A stretch of DNA of 64,000 nt from Saccharibacillus nicotianae (GTDB lineage Bacteria; Bacillota; Bacilli; Paenibacillales; Paenibacillaceae), in the NCBI RefSeq assembly GCF_042681745.1, contig NZ_JBHUGF010000010.1:372001-436000 (forward strand). The letters run 5' to 3'. The first letter of the stretch is position 1; the number at the start of each line of letters is the position of its first letter. Of this stretch, positions 7,977 to 15,547 are shown one piece after another. Made by a program: the position numbers and the translations under genes. Below the pieces are notes generated by a model. That model did not search any database and was not told the origin of the DNA. It worked only from the letters and a program-made list of their open reading frames with translations.

Positions 7977-9200
7977 ATGCAAAATATAGATCGATTGATT
8001 TTAAGATTAGGTGAAATTACACTCAAAGGTAAAAATAGATCCAGATTTGAAAAAACAATTTCAGAACATGTACGTGCGGTATTACGTCCTTATCCCAAAG
8101 CACATGTTCGTCGTGAATACGGCAGAATGTATGTCGAAACAGGTGGAGAATCTGTAGAAGCATTAATTCAAGTGTTAAAAAATGTGTTTGGCATTATGGA
8201 TATTATTCCAGTTAAGCAGACATTACCTCAATTGGATGAGATTATTGCAGCCGCTGTAGAATTAATCGGAGAGCAACAGATTGATCAATTGACTACATTC
8301 AAAGTATCAGTAAAGCGAGTCTGGAAAGAATTTCCTCATTCTTCACAAGATATGAATCATTTGGTAGGCTCACCAGTATTGCGTGCTTATCCATTACTCA
8401 AAGTGGATGTTAGACAACCACAGATTGAATTACGTGTAGAGATTCGAGATGGAGCGGCTTATATTTATAGTGAATTGATTCCAGCCGTTGGAGGATTCCC
8501 GCGTGGAAGTAATGGTAAAGCAATGTTGCTTCTTTCTGGAGGGATAGATAGTCCTGTTGCAGGGTGGCAATCCATGCGTCGCGGACTTGAAGTCGAATGT
8601 ATTCATTTTCATAGCTATCCATTTACCAGTGAACGTGCTAAAGAAAAAGTAGTCGATCTTACGCGTGTATTAGCAGGATATGCAGGAGTCGTCAAATTGC
8701 ATGTTGTACCTTTTACAGAGATACAGACTGCGTTTACAACTACAGGGCAAGATAATTTGATGATTACACTGATGCGCCGGGCGATGTTACGTATTGCTAC
8801 CCGGATCGCTGAACAACAAAAAGGATTAGCATTGATTACAGGTGAAAGCTTGGGTCAGGTAGCCAGTCAGACTTTATCGAGTATGAACGCTATTGAACGT
8901 GCTACAGAGTTACCGATTTTGCGTCCTTTAGTCATGACAGGCAAAGATGAAATTATTCAGATTGCCAAAGAGATAGGCACCTATGATTTATCGATTTTGC
9001 CATATGAAGATTGCTGTACATTATTTATCCCGAAATCACCGACAACTAATCCTAATTTGCGAATTATAGAAAAAGTAGAATCATTTCTCGAACTTACGCC
9101 GATGATCGAACGAGCGGTAGAGCAGACAGAAGTATTAACGATCGAAGCAGGAAGCCCTTTACAACTTGCTTCTACTGCAATCAATGAAGATTGGTTTTAA
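7977..9200 (+). CDS. thiI: tRNA 4-thiouridine synthase ThiI
   Basis: 407 aa. ATG with GGAGAGGA about 14 bases upstream, in the end of the desulfurase gene. An N-terminal ferredoxin-like region and THUMP domain (~1-165) bind tRNA. The PP-loop ATP-binding motif SGGIDS is at 187-192. The protein ends after the AANH domain, without the C-terminal rhodanese domain of the E. coli enzyme, as in Bacillus ThiI. It adenylates U8 of tRNA and inserts sulfur received from the adjacent cysteine desulfurase. A role in thiazole synthesis is less likely without the rhodanese domain. The two genes clearly form an operon. Confidence 0.95.
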   Translation: MQNIDRLILRLGEITLKGKNRSRFEKTISEHVRAVLRPYPKAHVRREYGRMYVETGGESVEALIQVLKNVFGIMDIIPVKQTLPQLDEIIAAAVELIGEQQIDQLTTFKVSVKRVWKEFPHSSQDMNHLVGSPVLRAYPLLKVDVRQPQIELRVEIRDGAAYIYSELIPAVGGFPRGSNGKAMLLLSGGIDSPVAGWQSMRRGLEVECIHFHSYPFTSERAKEKVVDLTRVLAGYAGVVKLHVVPFTEIQTAFTTTGQDNLMITLMRRAMLRIATRIAEQQKGLALITGESLGQVASQTLSSMNAIERATELPILRPLVMTGKDEIIQIAKEIGTYDLSILPYEDCCTLFIPKSPTTNPNLRIIEKVESFLELTPMIERAVEQTEVLTIEAGSPLQLASTAINEDWF

Positions 9201-9287
9201 AGAAGAGTAGATTACCTTTTATATCTTCATGATGTCAAAATGAAAACCGATATAAATAGGGACAGACCGATGAAGGAGGAAGCTGGA

Positions 9288-9785
9288 ATGACCAATCGTA
9301 ATCAAGGGGTAATTGGACTGTTTATTGTATTTGCAGGTTTGATTATCCTACTTGGCAAATTGGGCGTATTCAGTTTTATAGGTCATATTTTTTGGCCACT
9401 GGCGATTCTTTTGCCAGGTATTATATTACAATTAATGTATTTTAGCCGTAGTGCACCTGCGATTGTATTGATTCCGGCTGGAATACTTACAGTATATGGA
9501 GCCTTATTTTTCCTTTGTAACACTTGGGGATGGTGGCTTATGGGACATCTATGGCCTGTGCTTATTTTGGGAGTCGCTGTAGGATTGTATGAGTATTATG
9601 TATGTGCAGCCTCGCCGGTTTCACGCAATGTTGGTTTTGCTTCGATTGCACTTACTTGTTTATCAGGAATTCTGCTTATTTTTAGTTTGTTAGGAAATTT
9701 TGCTTTTTATTTTATTGCGCTGCTGTTGATCTTATCTGGATTATGGATACTGGCTAGCCGAAGTAATTCTAAAACAGGTTGGTAA
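9288..9785 (+). CDS. LiaI/LiaF-like membrane protein
   Basis: 165 aa from the ATG at 9288, which has AAGGAGGA seven bases upstream. Two earlier in-frame ATGs (9240, 9270) have no ribosome site, and the second overlaps it. About five membrane segments fill the protein (for example GVIGLFIVFAGLIILLGKLG and FWPLAILLPGIIL), with little soluble part. The N-terminal pattern matches the LiaF transmembrane/DUF5668-like region found in many Firmicute envelope proteins. No DNA-binding or sensor domain is present, so a specific envelope-stress role cannot be claimed. It lies 87 bases after thiI with no terminator between them, so it may be the last gene of that operon. Confidence 0.75.
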   Translation: MTNRNQGVIGLFIVFAGLIILLGKLGVFSFIGHIFWPLAILLPGIILQLMYFSRSAPAIVLIPAGILTVYGALFFLCNTWGWWLMGHLWPVLILGVAVGLYEYYVCAASPVSRNVGFASIALTCLSGILLIFSLLGNFAFYFIALLLILSGLWILASRSNSKTGW

Positions 9786-9801
9786 TAAAATGCGAATTTG
9801 C

Positions 9802-9829
9802 TTGATTTATAGCAACAATGACGTATAAT
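9802..9829 (+). promoter_or_regulatory. Sigma-A promoter of typA
   Basis: TTGATT (9802-9807), 16-base spacer, TATAAT (9824-9829). The leader is about 105 bases long and contains the hairpin listed next. Confidence 0.7.
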
Positions 9830-9885
9830 TATAATAAGCAAGATTATGGATGCCGATTTTTTGAACACTGTGTTAACAAATAGTA

Positions 9886-9916
9886 GAGCGTCGGCTTAGT
9901 TGACCGACGCTCCTTT
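9886..9916 (+). promoter_or_regulatory. Stable hairpin in the typA leader
   Basis: A perfect 9-bp G/C-rich stem (gagcgtcgg / ccgacgctc) closes a 9-base loop and is followed by cTTTT. It ends ~25 bases before the typA start. It is a weak terminator or an attenuator, or it structures the translation start region. Confidence 0.6.
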
Positions 9917-9940
9917 TATGGAGAGGATTTGGAGAAATTT

Positions 9941-11779
9941 ATGCAATCAAGAGAACAAATTCGCAATATCGCAATCATTGCCCACGTTGACCATGGTAAA
10001 ACAACGTTAGTGGACAAATTGTTGCAACAGTCAGGTATTTTCCGGGATCACGAGACTTTACAGGAGCGTGCGATGGATTCCAATGATCTGGAGCGTGAAC
10101 GCGGTATTACGATTCTTGCAAAAAATACAGCTATTACGTATAAAGACTATTTAATTAATATCGTGGATACACCTGGTCACGCCGACTTTGGTGGTGAAGT
10201 AGAACGTATCATGAAAATGGTAGACGGAGTACTTCTTATTGTTGATGCTTATGAAGGTTGTATGCCTCAGACCAAATTTGTATTGCGTAAAGCTTTGGAG
10301 CAAAATTTGACTCCTACTGTTGTCGTAAACAAAATTGACCGTCCTGCTGCTCGTCCTACAGAAGTTATTGATGAAGTATTGGATCTATTTATTGAACTTG
10401 GTGCAAATGACGAGCAATTGGAATTCCCGGTTGTTTATGCTTCTGCATTGAATGGTACATCTAGTCTTGATCCAGAAAAACAAGACGAAACGATGCAAGC
10501 AATGTACGAAACGATTATCGAACATATCCCTTCACCAAAAGAGAAAATCGATGAGCCATTGCAATTCTTGGTAACATTGATGGACTATAACGAATATTTG
10601 GGTCGTATTGCGGTAGGTCGTGTTAACCGTGGTATTATCCGTCAAGGTCAATCGGTAACCGTTATTAACCGCGAAGGCCAAAAGAAAACAGCTCGTATCG
10701 AGAAATTGTTTGGTTTCCAAGGTCTAAAACGTATTGAGATCGAAGAAGCTGGTGCTGGTGATATCATTGCTATCGCTGGTATCAAAGACATCAATATCGG
10801 TGAAACGATTGCTGATCCACAAAATCCAGAAGCATTGCCGGTTCTTAAAATTGATGAGCCTACATTGCAAATGACTTTCCTTGTAAATAACAGTCCATTT
10901 GCTGGACGTGAAGGCAAATGGGTAACTTCCCGTCGTCTTCGTGACCGTTTGTTCAAAGAATTAGAAACAGATGTAAGTTTACGTGTAGACGAAACAGATA
11001 GCCCTGATGCTTATATCGTATCTGGTCGTGGTGAACTTCACCTTGGTATCTTGATCGAAAACATGCGTCGTGAAGGTTATGAATTGCAAGTATCCAAACC
11101 AGAAGTTATCGTACGTGAAATCGATGGTAAACGTATGGAGCCTATCGAGCATCTATTGATTGATTTGCCTGAAGAAAGCATGGGCGCAGTTATGGAGAGC
11201 TTAGGTTCACGTAAAGCTGAGATGGTAAATATGATTAACAATGGTAGTGGTCAAGTTCGTCTTGAATTCTTGATTCCTGCTCGTGGTTTGATCGGATACG
11301 GAACTTACTTCTTAACATTGACTAAAGGTTACGGCATTATGAACCACTCCTTTGATAGCTATGGTCCAGTTGCTGCTGGTCAAGTTGGCGGACGTCACGA
11401 AGGTGTATTGGTTTCTAGTGAAAGTGGTACGTCTACGTTATATGGTATCTTATCTGTTGAAGATCGCGGTACTTTGTTCCTTGAGCCAGGTGCCGAAATT
11501 TACGAAGGTATGATCGTTGGTGAGCATACTCGTGATAACGATATCGTTGTTAACATTTGTAAAGAAAAACAATTGACTAACGTTCGTTCTGCAACAAAAG
11601 ACGATACAGTCAAAATGAAAACTCCTCGTAGCTTCTCTCTAGAGCAAGCTTTGGAATATTTGAACGAAGATGAGTATTGTGAAATCACTCCAAAATCGAT
11701 TCGTATGCGTAAAAAGATTTTGAATAAGAGTGAGCGCGAACGTGCTGAAAAACAACGCAAATCTGCAATGCAATCGTAA
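9941..11779 (+). CDS. typA: Ribosome-associated GTPase TypA/BipA
   Basis: 612 aa from the ATG at 9941 with GGAG six bases upstream. A TTG four codons earlier is possible but overlaps that site. Translation-factor GTPase with G1 AHVDHGKTT (14-22), G3 DTPGHADFGGEVER, and G4 NKID. Next come an EF-Tu-like domain II, EF-G-like domains, and the family-specific C-terminal domain (LIPARGLIGYGTYFLT). The length is normal. It acts on the ribosome in 50S assembly and in growth at low temperature or under stress in species studied. It is transcribed from its own promoter. Confidence 0.97.
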   Translation: MQSREQIRNIAIIAHVDHGKTTLVDKLLQQSGIFRDHETLQERAMDSNDLERERGITILAKNTAITYKDYLINIVDTPGHADFGGEVERIMKMVDGVLLIVDAYEGCMPQTKFVLRKALEQNLTPTVVVNKIDRPAARPTEVIDEVLDLFIELGANDEQLEFPVVYASALNGTSSLDPEKQDETMQAMYETIIEHIPSPKEKIDEPLQFLVTLMDYNEYLGRIAVGRVNRGIIRQGQSVTVINREGQKKTARIEKLFGFQGLKRIEIEEAGAGDIIAIAGIKDINIGETIADPQNPEALPVLKIDEPTLQMTFLVNNSPFAGREGKWVTSRRLRDRLFKELETDVSLRVDETDSPDAYIVSGRGELHLGILIENMRREGYELQVSKPEVIVREIDGKRMEPIEHLLIDLPEESMGAVMESLGSRKAEMVNMINNGSGQVRLEFLIPARGLIGYGTYFLTLTKGYGIMNHSFDSYGPVAAGQVGGRHEGVLVSSESGTSTLYGILSVEDRGTLFLEPGAEIYEGMIVGEHTRDNDIVVNICKEKQLTNVRSATKDDTVKMKTPRSFSLEQALEYLNEDEYCEITPKSIRMRKKILNKSERERAEKQRKSAMQS

Positions 11780-11847
11780 TATCATCTATTGTTGGATAGA
11801 CCACTGCGCTTAAGTACCTGTTTCAACAGGTTAAATACTGTTTGGAT

Positions 11848-11874
11848 ATCCGGTCAATCTTGTATTGATCGGAT
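11848..11874 (+). other. Intergenic stem-loop between typA and the LCP gene
   Basis: An 11-bp stem (atccggtcaat / attgatcggat, one G-U) with a 5-base loop and no T-tract, so not a standard terminator. Confidence 0.4.
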
Positions 11875-11988
11875 GACAACAGTACATGCCACTACATACT
11901 AGAAAGCATAAGCTGAACGTATGATAAGGCAACATAATTGAAGACTATAACTTCATTATCTAAAATGATGGAACAGGTGTTGAGAGCA

Positions 11989-13119
11989 ATGAGTACGACA
12001 ACAGGCGGGCTTCCGCCGCGTGCAGGAACCAAAGCCAAAACACAAAAGTCCGGTAATCCTAATCCCAAAAAAAAGCAAAAGAAAAAGGCAAGTGGCTTTA
12101 AACGATTTATGCAGATTTTGCTTATCGTTGTTCTTTTAGCAATTGTAGGAGTTATGGCTTATGCAGGATATTTATATTATCAGGTTCAAGGTATGTTTGA
12201 TGGTGTAGGACAAAAAGGTAATGGCGGTACTGTGATTAGTCAACCTGTCGCTCCTGAAAAATCAGCAAAAGTAAAACCGATTACGATGGCGCTTTTGGGA
12301 ACTGATTATCGTCAAGAAACAGGAACACGATTAACAGACGTTGTTATGGTAGCTACACTAAATCCAGATACCAAATCAGCCACGATTGTTTCTTTGCCGC
12401 GTGATACGTATCTACAACTCGAAGGTTATATTCCCAATAAACTGAACTCTTATTATCCGAAATTTTATGCCAAAGATAAAAAAGATGGTACAGATTTAGC
12501 AATGAGTGAAATGAAAACATTGCTTGGTAAATACTTGGGTGTAGATGTAGAGTATACAACTGTGTTGAACTTCCAGGGTTTCCGGGATGTTGTCGATTCA
12601 GTAGGTGGTATTGATATCAATGTAGATATGAAAATGTGTTATGTAGATAAAGCAGATGGTACGAATATTAATTTGTCTACCGGTCAACAACATCTAAATG
12701 GTGCAAACTCTCTAGATTATGTACGTTACCGTAAATCAAATTGTAGTCCTCGTACACAAGGATCAGACGACTTTAGCCGTAACCAACGCCAAAACCAGGT
12801 ATTGAATGCTGTCGTAGACAAAATTCAATCGTTTAGCGGTGTGACTAAATTGGGCTCTATTATCGAATCTGTAGATAAAAATATGGAAACCGATATTGAA
12901 GGCGAACAATTTAAAAACTTACTGACAACATATTGGGATATTCCGAAGCAGAATATCAAATATATGCCAGTAACAGGTGACTGGAAAAGTCCGTATGTCT
13001 ACATCAATGAAACAGAGTTAGCTAATGCTAAAAAAGCGCTACAAGATGAATTAGCAGGTACGGCTACGCATACTGATCAATTTGATCAGCCAGCAGGTAC
13101 AAGCAAACAAAGTCAATAA
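11989..13119 (+). CDS. LytR-CpsA-Psr (LCP) family cell-wall ligase
   Basis: 376 aa from the ATG at 11989; earlier TTG/ATG starts in frame lack better ribosome sites. A Lys/Pro-rich cytosolic tail (to ~40) is followed by one membrane segment (ILLIVVLLAIVGVMAYAGYL), so the protein is anchored with the LCP domain outside. LCP motifs are clear: TMALLGTDYR, RLTDVVMVATLNP, SLPRDTYLQL, VDSVGGIDINVD, LDYVRYRK and SRNQRQNQVL. The Arg/Asp residues that bind the polyprenyl pyrophosphate are kept. The family attaches teichoic-acid-like or other anionic glycopolymers from lipid carriers to peptidoglycan. A strong terminator follows. Confidence 0.92.
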   Translation: MSTTTGGLPPRAGTKAKTQKSGNPNPKKKQKKKASGFKRFMQILLIVVLLAIVGVMAYAGYLYYQVQGMFDGVGQKGNGGTVISQPVAPEKSAKVKPITMALLGTDYRQETGTRLTDVVMVATLNPDTKSATIVSLPRDTYLQLEGYIPNKLNSYYPKFYAKDKKDGTDLAMSEMKTLLGKYLGVDVEYTTVLNFQGFRDVVDSVGGIDINVDMKMCYVDKADGTNINLSTGQQHLNGANSLDYVRYRKSNCSPRTQGSDDFSRNQRQNQVLNAVVDKIQSFSGVTKLGSIIESVDKNMETDIEGEQFKNLLTTYWDIPKQNIKYMPVTGDWKSPYVYINETELANAKKALQDELAGTATHTDQFDQPAGTSKQSQ

Positions 13120-13168
13120 CATTCATTTTGGAAAAGATAAAGCTAGCTATGAAGTACAAATAAATGAT

Positions 13169-13204
13169 AGAGTCTTTGCTTAGGCGAAGGCTCTTTTTTT
13201 TTGT
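13169..13204 (+). terminator. Terminator of the LCP gene
   Basis: Stem agagtctttgc / gcgaaggctct (two G-U pairs) with a 4-base loop and an 11-base T-tract. Confidence 0.92.
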
Positions 13205-13239
13205 TTTGGAGAGAGAATAATAGTCAGCAGATTATAGAT

Positions 13240-13267
13240 TTGAAATGAATTTGACCTATGCTATAAT
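13240..13267 (+). promoter_or_regulatory. Promoter of a small transcription unit between lcp and phoH
   Basis: TTGAAA (13240-13245), 16-base spacer, TATAAT (13262-13267). The predicted +1 is at about 13274, exactly where one arm of a long-range stem begins. Confidence 0.65.
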
Positions 13268-13309
13268 GAAGAAACACCAGTATATTCATGCCAGTGATTG
13301 GAGGTCTCG

Positions 13310-13453
13310 ATGATGCAGGAATCCATGTTGCTTGATCGTATGCTATATGTTGATCATACGTGCCGGAGAGGCTCTATACTGTTATGTACACTGGTGTCTG
13401 ATGAAGTATGTCTATACGTGTATGATCTTATAAAAAAACCGGATGCTATGTAG
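13310..13453 (+). CDS. Candidate 47-codon small ORF
   Basis: ATGATG start with GGAGG five bases upstream; the product starts MMQESMLLDRMLYV and ends KKPDAM. The stop codon lies in the loop of the terminator hairpin (13434-13466), so the last codons overlap the terminator stem. There is no signal peptide or clear membrane segment, and two or three Cys are present. Not recognised. The strong ribosome site argues for translation. The unusual composition and the overlap with structured RNA argue that it may be incidental. Confidence 0.35.
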   Translation: MMQESMLLDRMLYVDHTCRRGSILLCTLVSDEVCLYVYDLIKKPDAM

Positions 13454-13466
13454 CATCTGGTTTTTG
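13434..13466 (+). terminator. Terminator of the small lcp-phoH transcription unit
   Basis: A 14-bp stem (aaaaaccggatgct / agcatctggttttt, one G-U) with a 4-base loop; the descending arm ends in five T. Confidence 0.9.
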
Positions 13467-13489
13467 TGTATGTAAGAGGAGGGTGAGGC

Positions 13490-13582
13490 TTGGCTGATCA
13501 AGAAGGGATAAGCATAGTTATCCATAAAGTAAATGGCATCAGAGATCATAAGACTTTCTACTCAAGGGGGAACTCTCGATGA
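13490..13582 (+). CDS. Candidate 30-codon ORF coupled to phoH
   Basis: TTG start with AGGAGGG six bases upstream. The product begins MADQEGISIVIHKVNG and ends TFYSRGNSR. Its TGA overlaps the phoH start (ATGA), the arrangement usual for translational coupling, and the phoH Shine-Dalgarno lies within its last codons. It could be a leader peptide. No homologue is known to me, and a frame of this length can occur by chance. The good ribosome site and exact overlap are the reasons for listing it. Confidence 0.4.
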   Translation: MADQEGISIVIHKVNGIRDHKTFYSRGNSR

Positions 13583-14922
13583 AAAAGATTTTTGTACTGG
13601 ATACCAATGTGCTTCTTCATGATCCAAATGCCATTTTTGCTTTCGAAGAAAATGATGTGATTATACCCGCAGTCGTACTCGAAGAAATTGATTCCAAAAA
13701 ACGAAATGCAGATGAAATTGGACGAAATGCCCGCAGTATTTCACGTTCTTTAGATTCACTAAGAGAATCAGGATATTTGCATGATGGAGTCCACTTAGAA
13801 AATGGTGGTACATTACGTGTAGAACTAAATCATCGTAGCTTTGCTAAAGTACAGGATATGTTTGGAGAAATTTCAAACGATAATCGTATTTTGGCTGTAG
13901 CGTTGAATTATGAATTAGAAGAACAGGAAAAAGAAGCAGGTCAAGGATCTCGCTCTCAAGTCGTACTGGTTAGTAAAGATGTATTGGTTCGAGTCAAAGC
14001 AGATGTGTTAGGTGTGAATACAGAAGATTATCTTTCTGATCGCGCTGCTGACCCTAATGAAATGTATACAGGATACAGCACCTTAACAGTACATCCTGCG
14101 GTGATTGATGAATTTTATAGTAATCGTTATCTACCGATCCAATCTCTAAATATCAAACATTCTTTTTATGCGAATGAGTTCGTTATTTTAAAAGATGAAT
14201 TGGGTAGTGCTAAGTCTGCATTGCTTAAAGTAAATGCAGATGCCAGCAAGTTGGAACCTTTATTTTTGAGTAATGATCCTATATGGGGCATTGCTGCTCG
14301 AAATGCTCAACAACGAATGGCATTAGAATTGTTACTGAATGATGATATTCCTTTAGTAACCATTACAGGTAAAGCAGGAACAGGTAAGACTTTACTTGCT
14401 TTAGCGGCTGCCTTATCCAAAGTAGAAGATGAACAAAAATATAAAAAGCTACTCATTGCAAGACCTGTTGTACCTATGGGTAAAGATATTGGTTATTTAC
14501 CTGGAGAGAAAGATGAAAAATTGCGTCCGTGGATGCAACCGATTTATGATAATTTAGAATTTTTATTTGATACCAAAAAAGCAGGCGATATCGATAAAAT
14601 TTTGATGGGACTTGGTAGTATTCAAGTCGAAGCATTAACGTATATTCGTGGACGGTCTATTCCTGGTCAATTTATTATTATTGATGAAGCTCAGAATTTA
14701 TCCCGTCATGAAGTCAAAACAATCGTATCGCGTGTAGGTGAAGGCAGTAAAATTGTGTTGGTCGGTGATCCAGATCAAATAGATCATCCTTATCTTGATT
14801 CTATCAGTAATGGATTAACTCATGTGGTAGAGCATTTTAAACAAGAAGGGATCAGCGGTCATATCACACTGGAAAAAGGAGAACGTTCCAAACTGGCTCA
14901 ACTGGCTGCTGATTTGCTGTAA
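13579..14922 (+). CDS. phoH: PhoH-family PIN-domain ATPase (YlaK type)
   Basis: 447 aa; ATG with AAGGGGG upstream. The N-terminal PIN nuclease domain begins KIFVLDTNVLLHDP and keeps acidic residues (DTN, EEIDSKK, SNDNRILAVAL). The C-terminal PhoH ATPase has Walker A GKAGTGKT (264-271) and Walker B FIIIDEAQN, followed by GEGSKIVLVGDPDQIDHP. This PhoH2 architecture (PIN plus PhoH) is an RNA helicase/ribonuclease in characterised mycobacterial relatives. The B. subtilis counterpart is YlaK, which lies near ylaG (typA) as here. The exact function in Firmicutes is unknown. A bidirectional terminator follows. Confidence 0.93.
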   Translation: MKKIFVLDTNVLLHDPNAIFAFEENDVIIPAVVLEEIDSKKRNADEIGRNARSISRSLDSLRESGYLHDGVHLENGGTLRVELNHRSFAKVQDMFGEISNDNRILAVALNYELEEQEKEAGQGSRSQVVLVSKDVLVRVKADVLGVNTEDYLSDRAADPNEMYTGYSTLTVHPAVIDEFYSNRYLPIQSLNIKHSFYANEFVILKDELGSAKSALLKVNADASKLEPLFLSNDPIWGIAARNAQQRMALELLLNDDIPLVTITGKAGTGKTLLALAAALSKVEDEQKYKKLLIARPVVPMGKDIGYLPGEKDEKLRPWMQPIYDNLEFLFDTKKAGDIDKILMGLGSIQVEALTYIRGRSIPGQFIIIDEAQNLSRHEVKTIVSRVGEGSKIVLVGDPDQIDHPYLDSISNGLTHVVEHFKQEGISGHITLEKGERSKLAQLAADLL

Positions 14923-14941
14923 TGTAAAATATAACGTTATT

Positions 14942-14988
14942 AAAAAAAGACTCTATTGTGCATGATTCGCACAGTAGAGTCTTTTTTT
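14942..14988. terminator. Bidirectional terminator between phoH and the reverse-strand gene
   Basis: Long stem (aaaaaaagactctattgtgc / gcacagtagagtcttttttt) with T-runs on either strand. It serves the convergent genes ending at 14922 (+) and 15025 (-). Confidence 0.92.
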
Positions 14989-15024
14989 GTTAGTAATTAG
15001 TCATAATCGCAAATAAATATTTTT

Positions 15025-15501
15025 TTACTCAGCAGAAGGATTCACCAGAGTAAAATTAGTACCACTTTGCTGTTTTAAAAGATTTCTTTTGGCAAATTGA
15101 TCAAATAAAGTAGCTGTAAAGTTAAAATCTAGATCATCAATAGACTGCAATACAAATGAAGACTCCTGATAGCTTTTGATAAACGCATTAAAAAAAGCGA
15201 TATCTACAAAGTTAGTGTTATAGATATTGGCTTCGATCATCGTACCTTGCTCACTTTCAAACAAACAATGTTCTCCATGCAAATACCATGACCACTGCAT
15301 ATCCAAGTACCACACAAATTCTTTAGATGGCTCTATATCATGAATCAGATCAAACAACCATTCAAAGTTAGTAGGTGTAAGTGGCTTTGCTAACAAAGAT
15401 TTGTGCTGATCAGGAACCACTTGTTGCATACAAGCACATAGTTCTTTAGCCATATTGGTATAAAGTTGGAATAGATTTAAAATGGCAGCTTCGTTAATCA
15501 T
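15025..15501 (-). CDS. Protein of unknown function
   Basis: 158 aa from the ATG at 15501 (AAAGGA eight bases upstream); a TTG two codons earlier is the other option. Soluble, no signal peptide, acidic and aromatic-rich. The central segment WYLDMQWSWYLHGEHCLF followed by EQGTMIEANIY is the most distinctive part. The layout recalls small DUF6896-like proteins (a W..HG..C motif in a ~150-aa protein), but I cannot assign it. It is the first of two reverse-strand genes in an otherwise forward region. The next reverse gene ends upstream of its start, with ~46 bases between them, so the two may be co-transcribed. Confidence 0.7.
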   Translation of the reverse strand: MINEAAILNLFQLYTNMAKELCACMQQVVPDQHKSLLAKPLTPTNFEWLFDLIHDIEPSKEFVWYLDMQWSWYLHGEHCLFESEQGTMIEANIYNTNFVDIAFFNAFIKSYQESSFVLQSIDDLDFNFTATLFDQFAKRNLLKQQSGTNFTLVNPSAE

Positions 15502-15547
15502 ATACAAAATCCTTTCACTTCTAGCCTATCTAATACATGCTGCATTA

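Larger units (their letters stand above)
13274..13466 (+). ncRNA. Candidate structured small RNA or leader (about 190 nt)
   Basis: The predicted transcript runs from the promoter at 13240-13267 to a strong terminator. Its 5' end acaccagt (13274-13281) is perfectly complementary to actggtgt (13390-13397). Inside that, cagt/actg and ggag-tctc/gaga-ctct segments can pair, giving an irregular rod. The ggagg that could serve as a Shine-Dalgarno for the 47-codon ORF falls inside this pairing. I recognise no Rfam class: it lacks the overall closing of 6S RNA, and T-box and known riboswitch motifs. It may be a small RNA, a peptide mRNA, or both. Confidence 0.45.

Noticed and set aside
13274..13466. 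6S RNA identity for the lcp-phoH small RNA
   Set aside because: Length fits, but the 5' end pairs 70 bases before the 3' end and there is no single long rod closing both termini with a central bubble.
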